Positions 18,943-28,123 of a stretch of DNA of 64,000 nucleotides are shown piece by piece; position 1 is the first letter of the stretch; each line of letters starts with the position of its first letter. Location: positions 62,001 to 126,000 of the forward strand of contig JADJOF010000002.1 in assembly GCA_016713885.1 (NCBI GenBank), in the 5' to 3' direction. A program made the position numbers and the translations under genes. A model generated the notes under the pieces. The model was not told the DNA's origin, did no database searches, and was given only the letters and a program-made list of their open reading frames with translations. The stretch is from Bdellovibrionales bacterium (GTDB lineage Bacteria; Bdellovibrionota; Bdellovibrionia; Bdellovibrionales; JAMPXM01).

Positions 18943-19752
18943 ATGAAGAAGTTCTTTGCTCATTTTATTGCTGTAGCATGTGTTTTTATTCAGCAGACAC
19001 CGGCGCAGGCTAGGGGTGGAATTTCAAGCAACGGGGGCGACGGAGTCGTCTCCGAAGTTTTTGATATTGCGAGAAGCATTCACAGGATGCTCGTTCAGCA
19101 GAAACACAAGTCCGTCAATGTTGACCTTTTTGCAACGACCATCGAGAACGCAGAGATATTCTCGCAAGAAAAAGTTTATCTTGGAAAAGATGAAGTCAGC
19201 GCGATCAATACTCCCTCTCTGCAAGAGATCCGTGTTTCTCAAACTCGTTGGAAGGATCTGTTGGAAACTCCCAAGCTTAAGTATGTGTTGGTTCTGCACG
19301 AGTTCTTGGGATTAATGGGATACGACGACCGAACATTTTCGATTTCGAATAAAATTTTGAATGGCCCTGGAATAGAAATCAACCGGGTGAGTTGTCCCTT
19401 TTTGACGGGATCCTCCATCTCAAATGCATCTCACTATACTCTCGAACTTCTTGAGTATCGCGTAGAGAACCACAATGAGTTTCGAGCAGTGGTCTATTTG
19501 AATGGCCTTCCAGATGGAAACTCAGAGACGCTTTCGGCGGATAGAATGAAAGTGACGTACTCGGAGGGGCAGATCAAATCGATGATTGGGACGACGGGAT
19601 CGTCACTGATTATGAAAAATAATCCCCTGAGCGGCGGAATCATGGTTCACTTTGACGTTTGGCCAGGAACGCCGTTTACCGGTACCGTCGCCATTCAACA
19701 AGAGCATCCTGCTGAAACTGTGAGGTTTAGCTGCCGGGGACATTTCCACTAG
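18943..19752 (+). CDS. Exported protein with HEFLGLMGYDD motif
   Basis: 269 residues. The signal peptide (cut near AQARG) leads into GGISSNGGDGV, a start I associate with exported proteins of this phylum. Near residue 120 the segment VLVLHEFLGLMGYDDRTF resembles a shortened metal-binding HExxGxxGxxD motif, but no third ligand is evident, so protease activity is speculative. Two cysteines in the C-terminal half could pair. It probably shares a transcript with the exported gene at 18491 and may be controlled by the TIGR02147 regulator. Confidence 0.6.
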   Translation: MKKFFAHFIAVACVFIQQTPAQARGGISSNGGDGVVSEVFDIARSIHRMLVQQKHKSVNVDLFATTIENAEIFSQEKVYLGKDEVSAINTPSLQEIRVSQTRWKDLLETPKLKYVLVLHEFLGLMGYDDRTFSISNKILNGPGIEINRVSCPFLTGSSISNASHYTLELLEYRVENHNEFRAVVYLNGLPDGNSETLSADRMKVTYSEGQIKSMIGTTGSSLIMKNNPLSGGIMVHFDVWPGTPFTGTVAIQQEHPAETVRFSCRGHFH

Positions 19753-19856
19753 GAGCGACGTCGATTTGTTCTTGTTTGAGAAACAAAACGAGAAGCTCCT
19801 TTTTGAACTCAGAACATTCGACAGCGCAGTTGCCAAGGGACTTTGTGGCGTCGTGA

Positions 19857-20996
19857 CTATCGGCGCTTTAGCCGCGCATCGAGGGCCTTCTTTATTTTGA
19901 GCATCAGGCGATTTTCCATCTGCCGAACGGCTTCGCGGGTAACGCCATACTTTTCGCCAATCTCTTGGAGGGTGAGCGGCTCATCGGCCAGGAGGCGATC
20001 CTCTAAGAGTTCGCGTTCACGTTCGTTCAAGTCGTCTTTGATTTCTTCAATGCCAGATTGAAGAAGTGCGAGCATCTCCTCGCGGCCCATGCGGTCGTCG
20101 ACTGGCTCGTCATCAGAGGCCTCAAGATCGAGAAGCGTCGTTTTACCGCTCTCGTCGACGGTTTGTTGTAAAGACACATCGCGACCGCGAAGACGTTGCG
20201 CCATCGAAGTCACTTCATCTTCTGTCACGCCAAGGCGAGTGGAGAGGAGCTTAACGGTGGCCTCTTGTCCCATGGACTCAAGAAGGTCTTTCTCTTTTTG
20301 GAGGCGATAAAAGAGCTTCCGCTGGGCTTGCGTGGTTCCGATGCGAACCATTGAATACTGCCGCATCAGGTAGTCTTGAATGTAGCCACGGATCCACCAC
20401 ACGGCGTAGGTGATCAGGCGAACACCGCGATAGGGATTGAACTCGCGAACAGCGTGCATAAGTCCCACGTTGCCCTCTTGAATCAAATCAATGAGACGTG
20501 CACCAAACTTCGAATATTCGGCCGCGACTTTCACGACAAAGCGAAGATTGCTTGTGACCAGCATCTCGGCTGCCCTGGGATCACCGGTCTCTTTGTAGCG
20601 CTTGGCGAGCTCTTCTTCTTGTTCGCGAGTGAGGAGCGGGTAGCGTTTGACCTCGGCCATGTACAGCGCCACCGGATCAGCGGTGACCAGGCCCTTTTCG
20701 CTTGAGGCCAGCATTGGCAGATTTGAGCGATCAAAGTCTTCGAGTGAATCCGATGGCGTCCAGCCGCGCGAGCTCCATTCCGCGGCTTCGCTTCGTGCGC
20801 GTTCGGCGACGTTGGAGTCAGCAGTCCCAAGCTCGTCGAGCTCGGCATCAGTCTCGGTCTCATCGGTCGAGTCATCAGCAATAACGCTCGCGGCAGCCCC
20901 CGGGGCCACGTCGGTGACGACTTCAGCCTCCACCGCGCGAGCGGTTGGACGTGTCGTCTTTTTTCGAGGTTTTGCTTTCGAGCTCTGTTTTTTCAT
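19857..20996 (-). CDS. rpoH: RpoH-like RNA polymerase sigma factor (sigma-32 type)
   Basis: Sigma-70 family factor of 379 residues. A long acidic, low-complexity N-terminal extension (about 1-95) precedes region 1.2 (DPVALYMAEVKRYPLLTREQ), region 2 (LVTSNLRFVVKVAAEYSKFG, DLIQEGNVGLMHAVREFNPY, YAVWWIRGYIQDYLMRQ), an RpoH-box-like QRKLFYRLQKEKD and region 4 (LNERERELLEDRLLADEPLT, EIGEKYGVTREAVRQMENRL). The lack of a large non-conserved region and the RpoH box favour RpoH over RpoD. The extension is longer than in E. coli RpoH. The gene upstream (21004-21309) is only 7 bases away, so the two are probably co-transcribed. Confidence 0.85.
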   Translation of the reverse strand: MKKQSSKAKPRKKTTRPTARAVEAEVVTDVAPGAAASVIADDSTDETETDAELDELGTADSNVAERARSEAAEWSSRGWTPSDSLEDFDRSNLPMLASSEKGLVTADPVALYMAEVKRYPLLTREQEEELAKRYKETGDPRAAEMLVTSNLRFVVKVAAEYSKFGARLIDLIQEGNVGLMHAVREFNPYRGVRLITYAVWWIRGYIQDYLMRQYSMVRIGTTQAQRKLFYRLQKEKDLLESMGQEATVKLLSTRLGVTEDEVTSMAQRLRGRDVSLQQTVDESGKTTLLDLEASDDEPVDDRMGREEMLALLQSGIEEIKDDLNERERELLEDRLLADEPLTLQEIGEKYGVTREAVRQMENRLMLKIKKALDARLKRR

Positions 20997-21003
20997 CTTT
21001 GGG

Positions 21004-21309
21004 TTAGCCCAGCGCCGCCTGGAGTTTCTTCTCTAGAGTGGATTGAACCATACCTTTGGCCATCGACAGCATAATCGGAAGCTGAACCTCAATGGTGACA
21101 AGCGACGAGCCACCGCTCGTCCCGACCTTCATGTCGGCCGAAAACATCGACCCCTTTGCCGAGCCGGTTGCCGCTGTGTCGTTGAAGTTAAACTGACAAC
21201 TTGGATCCATCTTTTTGAGGTCCTTATCTGTTTCCAGCAGTTGTTTGACGCGTTTATAAGCTTCCTCGCGGCTTAGACCGCAAGATTTCTCAACCTTCAC
21301 TGTGGGCAC
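21004..21309 (-). CDS. PHA-granule-region-like small protein
   Basis: 101 residues resembling the putative polyhydroxyalkanoic acid system protein family (PHA_gran_rgn): the N-terminus VEKSCGLSREEAYKRVKQLL with a double-lysine LETDKDLKK, the middle GSAKGSMFSADMKVG, and an amphipathic C-terminal helix MLSMAKGMVQSTLEKKLQAA. The start is GTG with CAGGAGAG upstream. It lies directly ahead of the RpoH-like gene. No other PHA genes are in the window, so a role in polyester storage is not supported by context. Confidence 0.6.
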   Translation of the reverse strand: MPTVKVEKSCGLSREEAYKRVKQLLETDKDLKKMDPSCQFNFNDTAATGSAKGSMFSADMKVGTSGGSSLVTIEVQLPIMLSMAKGMVQSTLEKKLQAALG

Positions 21310-21550
21310 GATTTCTCTCCTGTCGAGGTGTTGCAGGCCAAATGCTACAGCTCTTCGCCCGATTCGTCAGGAGTTCGGCGCTCTGTGTTGCGTCAGGCCG
21401 GCGCTTTTAATCCGGCCGAATGGTTCCAAACAGGGACCTATCAACTGTGCTTTGGGGCGCCCAAACCCTTTTCATGATTGGCTTTTTTTGAAACTCTCAC
21501 TATTCTAAATTCTTCCAAATCAGTTCGTTAAGCCGAAGCGGGAGCTCCCG

Positions 21551-23395
21551 ATGTCCAAAACACAAGGTCGATTTGTTTCTGAACGAAAACGCAGCCATCT
21601 TGCGGGCAGTTTGCGCGCGAATCACGCAGGACAAAATGTCGTGCTGATGGGTTGGGTTGGTGGTCGTCGCGATCACGGCGGACTTGTTTTTATCGACCTT
21701 CGCGACCGTGAAGGCATTGTGCAGATCGTGCTCGATCCAAGCCAGGCCGCGATGGCGCCGGCGAAGGAGCTTCGTGGTGAATACGTTGTCGCAGTACAAG
21801 GGACCGTTCGTCTTCGTCCAAGCGGCATGACCAATAAAAAGCTCGCAACGGGTGAAGTCGAAGTTGAGGCGACAGAAGTTGAGATTTTGTCTGAGGCGGC
21901 GACGCCTCCGTTTCAAATCAACGATGATAGCGTCAGCGAAATCCTTCGTCTCAAATATCGGTATCTCGATATTCGTTCCGAGCGCCTGAGTAAGTACTTG
22001 CGCACGCGCCACGACATCGTGCGCACGGTTCGCGACTTTCTTTCAAACGAAATGTTCACCGAAATCGAAACGCCGATTCTCTACAAGTCGACTCCCGAGG
22101 GAGCCCGCGATTACCTTGTCCCGTCACGCGTGAACCAAGGGCAATTCTACGCTCTGCCGCAGTCGCCGCAGACGTTGAAGCAGCTCTTGATGATTGGTGG
22201 CATGGATCGCTATTTCCAAATCGCGCGTTGTTTCCGTGACGAGGATCTTCGCGCCGATCGTCAGCCGGAGTTCTCGCAAATCGACATGGAGATGAGCTTC
22301 GTCGATCAAGACGACATCATGGCGGTCAACGAGCGTCTGGCGCAGGTGATTTGGAAGAAGTTCCGCGGCGTTGATCTTGGGCCCATTCCGCGTATGTCCT
22401 TTATGGAAGCGATGAATCGCTATGGCTGCGATAAGCCGGATTTGCGTTTCAGTCTTGAACTGCAAGATCTAACAAACGAATCGAAGGGCACGGGCTTTAA
22501 AGTCTTTGACGATGTTCTTGCGAAAAATGGCGTGATCAAAGGCATTGGTGTTGAGCAAGCGGGCGATCTGTCGCGCGCACAAATCGACAAGCTCGTTGAT
22601 CTTGCAAAGAAGGCCGGAGCGAAAGGCTTGATCTGGATTAAAACGGATGCCGAAGGGAAGCTCACGTCGGCGGTTTCGAAGGCGCTTCCAGAAGAGAAGG
22701 TCAAAGCGATTCATAAAAAGCTTTGCCCATCGGGCCGCGGGCTTTCGCTGGTCGTTGCTGATACATTCGATACGGCTTGTGCGGCGCTCTCATCGCTTCG
22801 CCTGCATTTTGGCCGCGAACTGAAGCTCATCGACGAGACGCAGGACAAGTTCTTGTGGGTCGTCGACTTTCCGCTCTTTGAGTACGACGTCGAAGGTGGC
22901 CGCTGGGCTGCTCGTCACCATCCGTTCACGTCGCCACAGAACCAACACATGGACATTCTTAAAAACGGTGAGGACAAGCGCTATGGCGAAATCCTCGCCA
23001 AGGCCTATGACCTTGTTTGTAACGGTCACGAGATTGGCGGCGGTTCGGTGCGTATTCACCGAAGCGATCTTCAGGCTGCGATGTTTAAGGCCCTTGGCTT
23101 TACGCTTGAGGACGCAAAAGATAAGTTCGGTTTCTTTATGGAAGCTCTTCAGTACGGTACACCTCCGCACGCGGGTATCGCGTGGGGTGTGGATCGTCTG
23201 ACGATGATTCTCTGCCGAACCGACGCGATTCGCGACGTCATTGCGTTTCCAAAAACGGCGAAGGCCACCGATCTCATGGCCGATGCGCCAAGCCAGGTTT
23301 CGCGAGACCAGTTGATCGAGCTTGGAATTCGCCTAGCCCCCGGGGTTGGCGAAGCCGCGGCGGCATCACCGGCTCCGACTGATATCAAACCTTAA
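21551..23395 (+). CDS. aspS: Aspartyl-tRNA synthetase
   Basis: Class II synthetase that charges tRNA-Asp, 614 residues, bacterial type. OB-fold anticodon domain (about 18-125), catalytic motif 2 (QIARCFRDEDLRADRQPEFS), bacterial GAD insertion (about 300-430) and motif 3 (GIAWGVDRLTMILC) are all present. Residue 42 in RRDHGGLVFIDLRDREG is His where discriminating enzymes such as E. coli AspRS have Leu. In the Pseudomonas enzyme His at this place goes with relaxed specificity, so it may also make Asp-tRNA-Asn for a GatCAB pathway. The Ala/Pro-rich C-terminal tail is short. Confidence 0.96.
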   Translation: MSKTQGRFVSERKRSHLAGSLRANHAGQNVVLMGWVGGRRDHGGLVFIDLRDREGIVQIVLDPSQAAMAPAKELRGEYVVAVQGTVRLRPSGMTNKKLATGEVEVEATEVEILSEAATPPFQINDDSVSEILRLKYRYLDIRSERLSKYLRTRHDIVRTVRDFLSNEMFTEIETPILYKSTPEGARDYLVPSRVNQGQFYALPQSPQTLKQLLMIGGMDRYFQIARCFRDEDLRADRQPEFSQIDMEMSFVDQDDIMAVNERLAQVIWKKFRGVDLGPIPRMSFMEAMNRYGCDKPDLRFSLELQDLTNESKGTGFKVFDDVLAKNGVIKGIGVEQAGDLSRAQIDKLVDLAKKAGAKGLIWIKTDAEGKLTSAVSKALPEEKVKAIHKKLCPSGRGLSLVVADTFDTACAALSSLRLHFGRELKLIDETQDKFLWVVDFPLFEYDVEGGRWAARHHPFTSPQNQHMDILKNGEDKRYGEILAKAYDLVCNGHEIGGGSVRIHRSDLQAAMFKALGFTLEDAKDKFGFFMEALQYGTPPHAGIAWGVDRLTMILCRTDAIRDVIAFPKTAKATDLMADAPSQVSRDQLIELGIRLAPGVGEAAAASPAPTDIKP

Positions 23396-23401
23396 GGCAA
23401 A

Positions 23402-23431
23402 GGCCAGAGGTCGCGAGCTCGACTTCTGGCC
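23402..23431 (+). terminator. Hairpin downstream of aspS
   Basis: A 12-bp stem (GGCCAGAGGTCG with CGACTTCTGGCC, one G-T pair) and six-base loop, seven bases after the aspS stop. No T-tract follows, so it may be a weak terminator or an mRNA-stabilising hairpin. The rest of the gap to 23555 shows only the ribosome binding site of the next gene. Confidence 0.4.
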
Positions 23432-23555
23432 AGATTCCATCTGCCCGCCTCTTCTGGCCTCTCAAGATCGTCTCGTTATGAGCCGACAAGAGAGACGTAA
23501 CGGATCGAATGGGATCACACGATGTGATCTCTTCACCGGCTGACAGGAGGTTGGC

Positions 23556-24071
23556 ATGGAAAAAATCAGCGGAATTCTTCCGAGTTCCCCGCGAGTTTCA
23601 TCCGTCGATATGAAAGAGGCTGCACCGGTACGTCCCGGCACGCCGACTTTCGGTCGTCCGGAAGGTGTCTCTTCGCTCAGAAAAGCAAAAATCGGTGAGA
23701 CGGCAAGTGCCGCAGCCTCTCTGAGTCGCGAGCGGCTCGATTGGAAGTCAAAAGATATGCAAAATGCAGCAATGGTCCGTGATGTGGCCGATCGCTTTTT
23801 CAAAGGTAATCAAAAGGCCGCCGAGGCCGTTGTCGATCTCGATGTTCCGCAGGCGATTCCTTTTGCCGCTGTTGAATCGCGCCCGAGTGGTTTTAAGACA
23901 GAGGCACTTGATCGCGTCACGGGGTCTGGAATGTTTGCGGGAAGCGTAGATGCCGACAATGTCGACGGCATGGACGATCTTGGCCCGGGTAGCGCTGTTC
24001 CTGAAGCCGTTCAGCCTGAGGGACTTTACCCAAAGGAAGTTTCATCAACTTCCGCGCATAGAGCGGTGTAA
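23556..24071 (+). CDS. Conserved-looking hypothetical protein (antisense overlap with cpaF tail)
   Basis: 171 residues with no signal peptide, membrane segment or recognised domain. The sequence is Ala/Ser/Pro-rich with one amphipathic stretch (MVRDVADRFFKGNQKAAEAV) and is probably largely disordered. A textbook CAGGAGG lies seven bases before the ATG, which argues that it is translated. Its last 155 bases are antisense to the long C-terminal tail of the convergent CpaF-like gene. One of the two overlapping ends may be artefactual, and the strong ribosome binding site makes me keep this gene. Confidence 0.5.
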   Translation: MEKISGILPSSPRVSSVDMKEAAPVRPGTPTFGRPEGVSSLRKAKIGETASAAASLSRERLDWKSKDMQNAAMVRDVADRFFKGNQKAAEAVVDLDVPQAIPFAAVESRPSGFKTEALDRVTGSGMFAGSVDADNVDGMDDLGPGSAVPEAVQPEGLYPKEVSSTSAHRAV

Positions 24072-25170
24072 AGCAAAATCCGATTTCTTCTAGAGAGGCG
24101 ACTCGAGAAATAGACTCGAGCCGCCTTTCGCCATTTTCTGTCCGCGACACGCAGATGATCGCGTCGATCGCGCTATGAATCAGCTGCTTCACCGTTTTCT
24201 CATTCCACTGTGGCGCCCCCATCTGCACGAGCATCTCGAGCCTGAGAAGCGCCTCCCGCGGACTATTCGCATGCAGAGTTCCCATGCAACCCCGATGTCC
24301 TGTCGCAAAGGCCATCAAGAGATCCTTTGCTTCGGCTCCTCGTACCTCACCTAAGATCAAGCGGTCGGGGCGCATACGCAGCGCTTGTTTCAAGAGTGAG
24401 TCGAGATCGTAAGATGTATCGCCGTCGAGCCGAGCCCGTTTGGTGAGAAGCTTTGCACTCATGGCGTTGGGGCAGGGCAATTCGTCAGTGTCTTCAAGGA
24501 TCAAGCAACGCTCTTTCTCGCCAAGACTTTTCAGACAAGCTCCCATGACCGAGGTTTTGCCTGAGCCCGTTCCGCCAACGACAAGGACATTGCACTGCTC
24601 ATCGATCAGCTTTTGAAGTTGTGCAAGACCATCGGCCGGTGCCCAATTTCTTTCGGCGAGGTCTTGGAGAGTCCACGGTGTCGAACGGATTCGTCTCAAG
24701 GTCATGTGCGGACCTGATTGAACAATGGGTTCACCGACGACGTGGACGCGGAATCCTCGCCATCGTCCGTCGGCAAATGGCGCCGCGTGGTCCACAGCCG
24801 TTCTCGCCTCTTTGGCGAGCCGTGAGACTACGTTTCGATAGGTGAGCTCATCGTGAAAGCGGTCATCATAGGGTTCAAGACGACCATTTTTCTCAAACCA
24901 TATAGTACGATATCCGAGAATCAGAATCTCGGTGATGTCGCTATCAAGAATGAGTTTTTCAAGCGGGCCGAAGCCAAAAATCTCGGCCCGAACACGATCT
25001 TGAATGTCGGCTGGCTCAGCTTTCAGAACGCGTTCGACACAGTCAACCAGAGCGCGGTCTGTATTGAAGTCGGCGCGTTCAAGAATGGTGACGTGGCGAT
25101 GGCTTGGAATTCTTTGAATGGCATCGAGGACAGCCTGAATCGCTTCTGGAACCGCTATCGCATTTACCAT
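23917..25170 (-). CDS. cpaF: CpaF/TadA-type pilus assembly ATPase
   Basis: GspE-family secretion ATPase that powers Flp/Tad pilus assembly, 417 residues as read. An N-terminal domain (FGFGPLEKLILDSDITEILI, TAVDHAAPFADGRWRGFRVH) is followed by Walker A GGTGSGKT (199-206), an Asp box (LILEDTDELPC), Walker B (RPDRLILGEVRGAEAKDLLM) and a His box (ATGHRGCMGTLHANSPREAL). CpaF homologues normally end shortly after the SRVASLEEIGF region (about 24065). The last 50 residues (Arg/Pro/Gln-rich) are antisense to the + strand gene and look non-native, so a frame break near the 3' end is likely. It overlaps the secretin gene by 7 bases. Confidence 0.88.
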   Translation of the reverse strand: MVNAIAVPEAIQAVLDAIQRIPSHRHVTILERADFNTDRALVDCVERVLKAEPADIQDRVRAEIFGFGPLEKLILDSDITEILILGYRTIWFEKNGRLEPYDDRFHDELTYRNVVSRLAKEARTAVDHAAPFADGRWRGFRVHVVGEPIVQSGPHMTLRRIRSTPWTLQDLAERNWAPADGLAQLQKLIDEQCNVLVVGGTGSGKTSVMGACLKSLGEKERCLILEDTDELPCPNAMSAKLLTKRARLDGDTSYDLDSLLKQALRMRPDRLILGEVRGAEAKDLLMAFATGHRGCMGTLHANSPREALLRLEMLVQMGAPQWNEKTVKQLIHSAIDAIICVSRTENGERRLESISRVASLEEIGFCFTPLYARKLMKLPLGKVPQAERLQEQRYPGQDRPCRRHCRHLRFPQTFQTP

Positions 25171-26493
25171 GAGAGTGTCTCCGAGTCAGGGGAGATCACT
25201 TCAGGAGTCACAAAGGCGATGAGTTCGGTCAGGCCATCGTTGAAAGATCGGCTTTCAAAAAGGCGCCCAAGAATAGGAAGTGAGCGGAGGAGTGGTAAAC
25301 CGCTCGCTGACTTCGACTCCTCTCGTTTCAGGAGCCCCGATAGAACGATCGTTCTTGAGCTCGAAAGATTGAACTGAGTTTCAATGCGATTGACGAGAAG
25401 ACCTGGAATGCCGTCGGCGGCTGCTGCTCCGTCTAGTGTTGAGATCTCGGTAACAAGTTCGATTTTCATTCGACCTTTGGCATCGGCGATGGGTTTGACC
25501 ATCAGCTGGATTCCGTACTTTCGCCAATCGACGTGTGATGTTTTTGTCGTCGCGATCTTAATTGGAATTTCTCCGCCAGCGAGAAACTTGGCTTCGCCTC
25601 CAGAGCGGCAGAGAAGGTTTGGCATCGCAAGAATCTTCCCGTCTCCCACCTGTTCCATGGCCTCAATACGGGCAGTCAGTCCGAGCTTCCACGCTGGCAA
25701 GAGTTCAGCCTCAACGCTATCAGGCGGCTTGATCCCTAGGCGCCGCGCTTCGTTTTTTCGAATCTCCGCAATGACGATTCGAGTTCGAACAAGTGGTTCA
25801 AGAGAGGTGACTGATGATACGGGAAGAACCTCGATCCCCATGGCGCCAATGTGTTTTTTCTGCTGAACGGTCAGACCTGGGTTTCCTTGCGAGGGTGTTT
25901 CGGGAACGGCGATTGTAATCCGTTGTTCCGCAATTGAAAGCGGATAGGCCTGGGCTTGTGTGTTCTCAAGCTGAGCTCGCATTGCATTCGTGAGCGCTCT
26001 GTTCATTTCGGTTGAAAGAGTTGGCTTAAAGAGCCAATTGATATCGCGCTCGCGGGCCAATTTGGCGATCGTTTCCCAGTCCTGGAGCCGCAGAAGTTCG
26101 CCGCTGATGACGAGGGCGGGAAGTGCATTCGCATCAAGGTAAAGACCTCGCATCATCTGTAGACGGTTCATCAGCTCTTCGATTCCGCGTGCGACCTTGC
26201 GATCAACGACGTAGATCGTGCGATCGGCACTCTCGTGGCTTCCAAAAATACGAAGGTTAGCGCGACCGATACGTCGACCGGTGAAAATGATCTCCCGCCC
26301 AGAAACGCGGCTTCGCACAATGGTTCCATCGCTCAAGTGAACTTGTCTGCCAGCCGCGATCTCGATGCCGGCTCTCGCCGAGGCCAACAATGACGAAGTC
26401 GGAGGGCGATCCAAACGCGAGATTGGGCAGTCCAAGAGTGAGGACGGTGAGAAGATGAAGGCCGATGCGACGGAGCGGACGCGGCTCGGACAT
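25164..26493 (-). CDS. cpaC: Tad/Flp pilus secretin (CpaC/RcpA), frame break near 26390
   Basis: Outer-membrane secretin through which the Flp pilus passes. The start at 26493 has an ideal AAGGAGA and encodes a signal peptide (LHLLTVLTLGLPNLAFGSPS). After about 35 codons the frame must shift by +1 near 26385-26395; deleting one base gives GLGEAGIEIAAGRQV, which restores the N-terminal secretin domain (pilus-associated, VHLSDGTIVRSRVSGREIIF). A BON-like domain (about 100-250) and the secretin core follow (ILAMPNLLCRSGGEAKFLAG, GEIPIKI, LLVNRIETQFNLSSSRTIVL, GLLKRE, LLRSLPILGRLFESRSF). The joined length is about 442 residues, normal for CpaC. Confidence 0.85.
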
Positions 26494-26572
26494 TGTGAAC
26501 GTCTCCTTGCAGTGAGTGGGGCCTGACGTGGCCATCCGCAATCAATGCAAGAAAGAGGGGCAAGAACTGGAG

Positions 26573-27694
26573 CTACTGTTCAATTTTGTCGGGGTCTCGT
26601 CCGAGCTGAAACGACACTGTCACAGTGTTGCCAGCCGTCTTAAATTCAAGACCAGACGAGTGCAGCCTCAAAAGTGCGTGGGAGATGCTGAGCCCAAGCC
26701 CCGTGCCGACTGAATGATTGAGTGTGTTCTCATTCAGAGTAAAGGGTTTCAAGAGGGCTTTGATCTTTGATTCATCGAGAGCTTTACCGGTGTCGGTGAT
26801 CGAAAGGCGGTAGAGGCCGCCGTTGCTTTGGCCTTTGATATGAATTTCGGTGTCGGCGTCGGCAAACTTTGCGGCGTTGTGGAGGAGTCGGCGGTAGACA
26901 TTGCGAATCAGTCGTTCGTCGGCGACGACATCTTGATTTTCGATATCGAGTTTCATCTCAAGATGTTTCTCTGCGAGCAATCGATGAACGGCCTCTGGGA
27001 GAGCGGCCGTCGCAAACAGATCCTTGGTTTTAAGGCGCGCCAGATTCAGTGTGGTCTGTTGAGTCTCAGCAGAGACCAGTTCGAGTGAATCATTGATCAT
27101 CTCCTGCAGGCGATGAGCGGCGGTGCGAATGCGGCTTAAGTAGCGCTCTTGATCGACGTCGAGTTTGGTCTCGACTAAGAGATCTGAAAAACTGAGCATT
27201 GTAGTGAGCGGAGTTTTCAGTTCGTGATTCACGAGAACCATGAACTGGTTTTTCGCTTGATCGAGCGTTTGCAGCTCAACCAGCGCTTCACTTAGCTTTC
27301 GATTGGTTTCAACTAAGGCTTCGCCGAGCTCATAGCGTTCGACCGCTTTATCGATTGTATTGACCAGATCAACTGGGTCCCAGGGCTTCGTGACGTAGCG
27401 GTAGATGTGGCCGCTATTGATTGCCTCAATGACGACTTCGATGTCGGCGTAGCCGGTGAGAAGAACGCGAATGGCGTTTGGGTGCGTGCGAAGGGATTGT
27501 GATAAAAACTCGACGCCTGTCATTTGTGGCATACGCTGATCGCTGATGATCACCGTGACCCGATTTTGGTCGAGGATTTTCAGTGCGGCGTCTCCGGAAA
27601 CAGCCTTGAGTACTCGGTACTTGTTTCTGAGAAGGCGCTCTAGGGCGTCGACATTGTCGACTTCGTCATCAACGCAAAGAATGGTGTGCTTCAT
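26573..27694 (-). CDS. Hybrid sensor kinase: N-terminal receiver plus histidine kinase
   Basis: 373 residues, no membrane segment. The receiver domain (about 1-120) has the acidic pocket DD at 9-10, phospho-acceptor Asp52 (IISDQRMPQMTG), Thr80 and Lys103 (YVTKPW). A coiled linker (120-150) leads to HisKA with His157 (VNHELKTPLTTML) and an HATPase domain with an N box (YRRLLHNAAKFADAD), a G1-like DTG and a G2 box GTGLGLSISHALL. This REC-HK order, lacking a sensor domain, suggests a cytoplasmic kinase switched by a partner kinase. It lies 80 bases upstream of the secretin gene on the same strand, so it may control pilus expression; that is inference. Confidence 0.88.
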   Translation of the reverse strand: MKHTILCVDDEVDNVDALERLLRNKYRVLKAVSGDAALKILDQNRVTVIISDQRMPQMTGVEFLSQSLRTHPNAIRVLLTGYADIEVVIEAINSGHIYRYVTKPWDPVDLVNTIDKAVERYELGEALVETNRKLSEALVELQTLDQAKNQFMVLVNHELKTPLTTMLSFSDLLVETKLDVDQERYLSRIRTAAHRLQEMINDSLELVSAETQQTTLNLARLKTKDLFATAALPEAVHRLLAEKHLEMKLDIENQDVVADERLIRNVYRRLLHNAAKFADADTEIHIKGQSNGGLYRLSITDTGKALDESKIKALLKPFTLNENTLNHSVGTGLGLSISHALLRLHSSGLEFKTAGNTVTVSFQLGRDPDKIEQ

Positions 27695-28123
27695 TTCTGT
27701 TTTCTATTGTAAGATTGAAGAGAGCTTTGCGGCAAGAAAAGCCGCAGGCTCGATTTTCACCTGTCCTTTAAGTTTGAAGCTCTTGTGGAGCGAGTTTTCG
27801 CGAGGGTTTTCGAAGGAAGAGCAGGATGAAAGCGACCATGGATGGTGAACGAGAGATCGGCACACGAAGATTTTTGAGTGCCACACATAAGCGGACATTC
27901 CTGGCCTATTGGCCGGTGCCCTGAAGTCGGTCTGCGTTTCTCCCTCCCATGGTCGAGACATTTGAATCGGATCTTCTCGACGTTGTGCTGGTCTAGTTTT
28001 CGATCGTCCAGTCCAGCTCAAGTTGAGACCGAAAAATGTCGAGATGAGACATGAGAGAGACTGTTTAGCAAAGTGTATGGCTTCGAATGACATTGAAATT
28101 CGCGGTCATTCTGAGGAGACGAA
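27695..28123. other. Gene-free divergent intergenic region
   Basis: 430 bases between the hybrid kinase (minus) and the large repeat protein (plus). A minus-strand open frame here has the composition of a shadow and no ribosome binding site. It holds a palindrome CTCAAGTTGAG near 28018-28028 and a GAGGAGA ribosome binding site just before 28124. Both divergent promoters must lie here, but I could not assign -35/-10 boxes with confidence. Confidence 0.5.

Noticed and set aside
27704..28093. Minus-strand 129-residue open frame between the hybrid kinase and the repeat protein
   Set aside because: Composition is rich in Ser/Arg/Pro without domain or ribosome binding site; it fits a non-coding spacer holding two divergent promoters.
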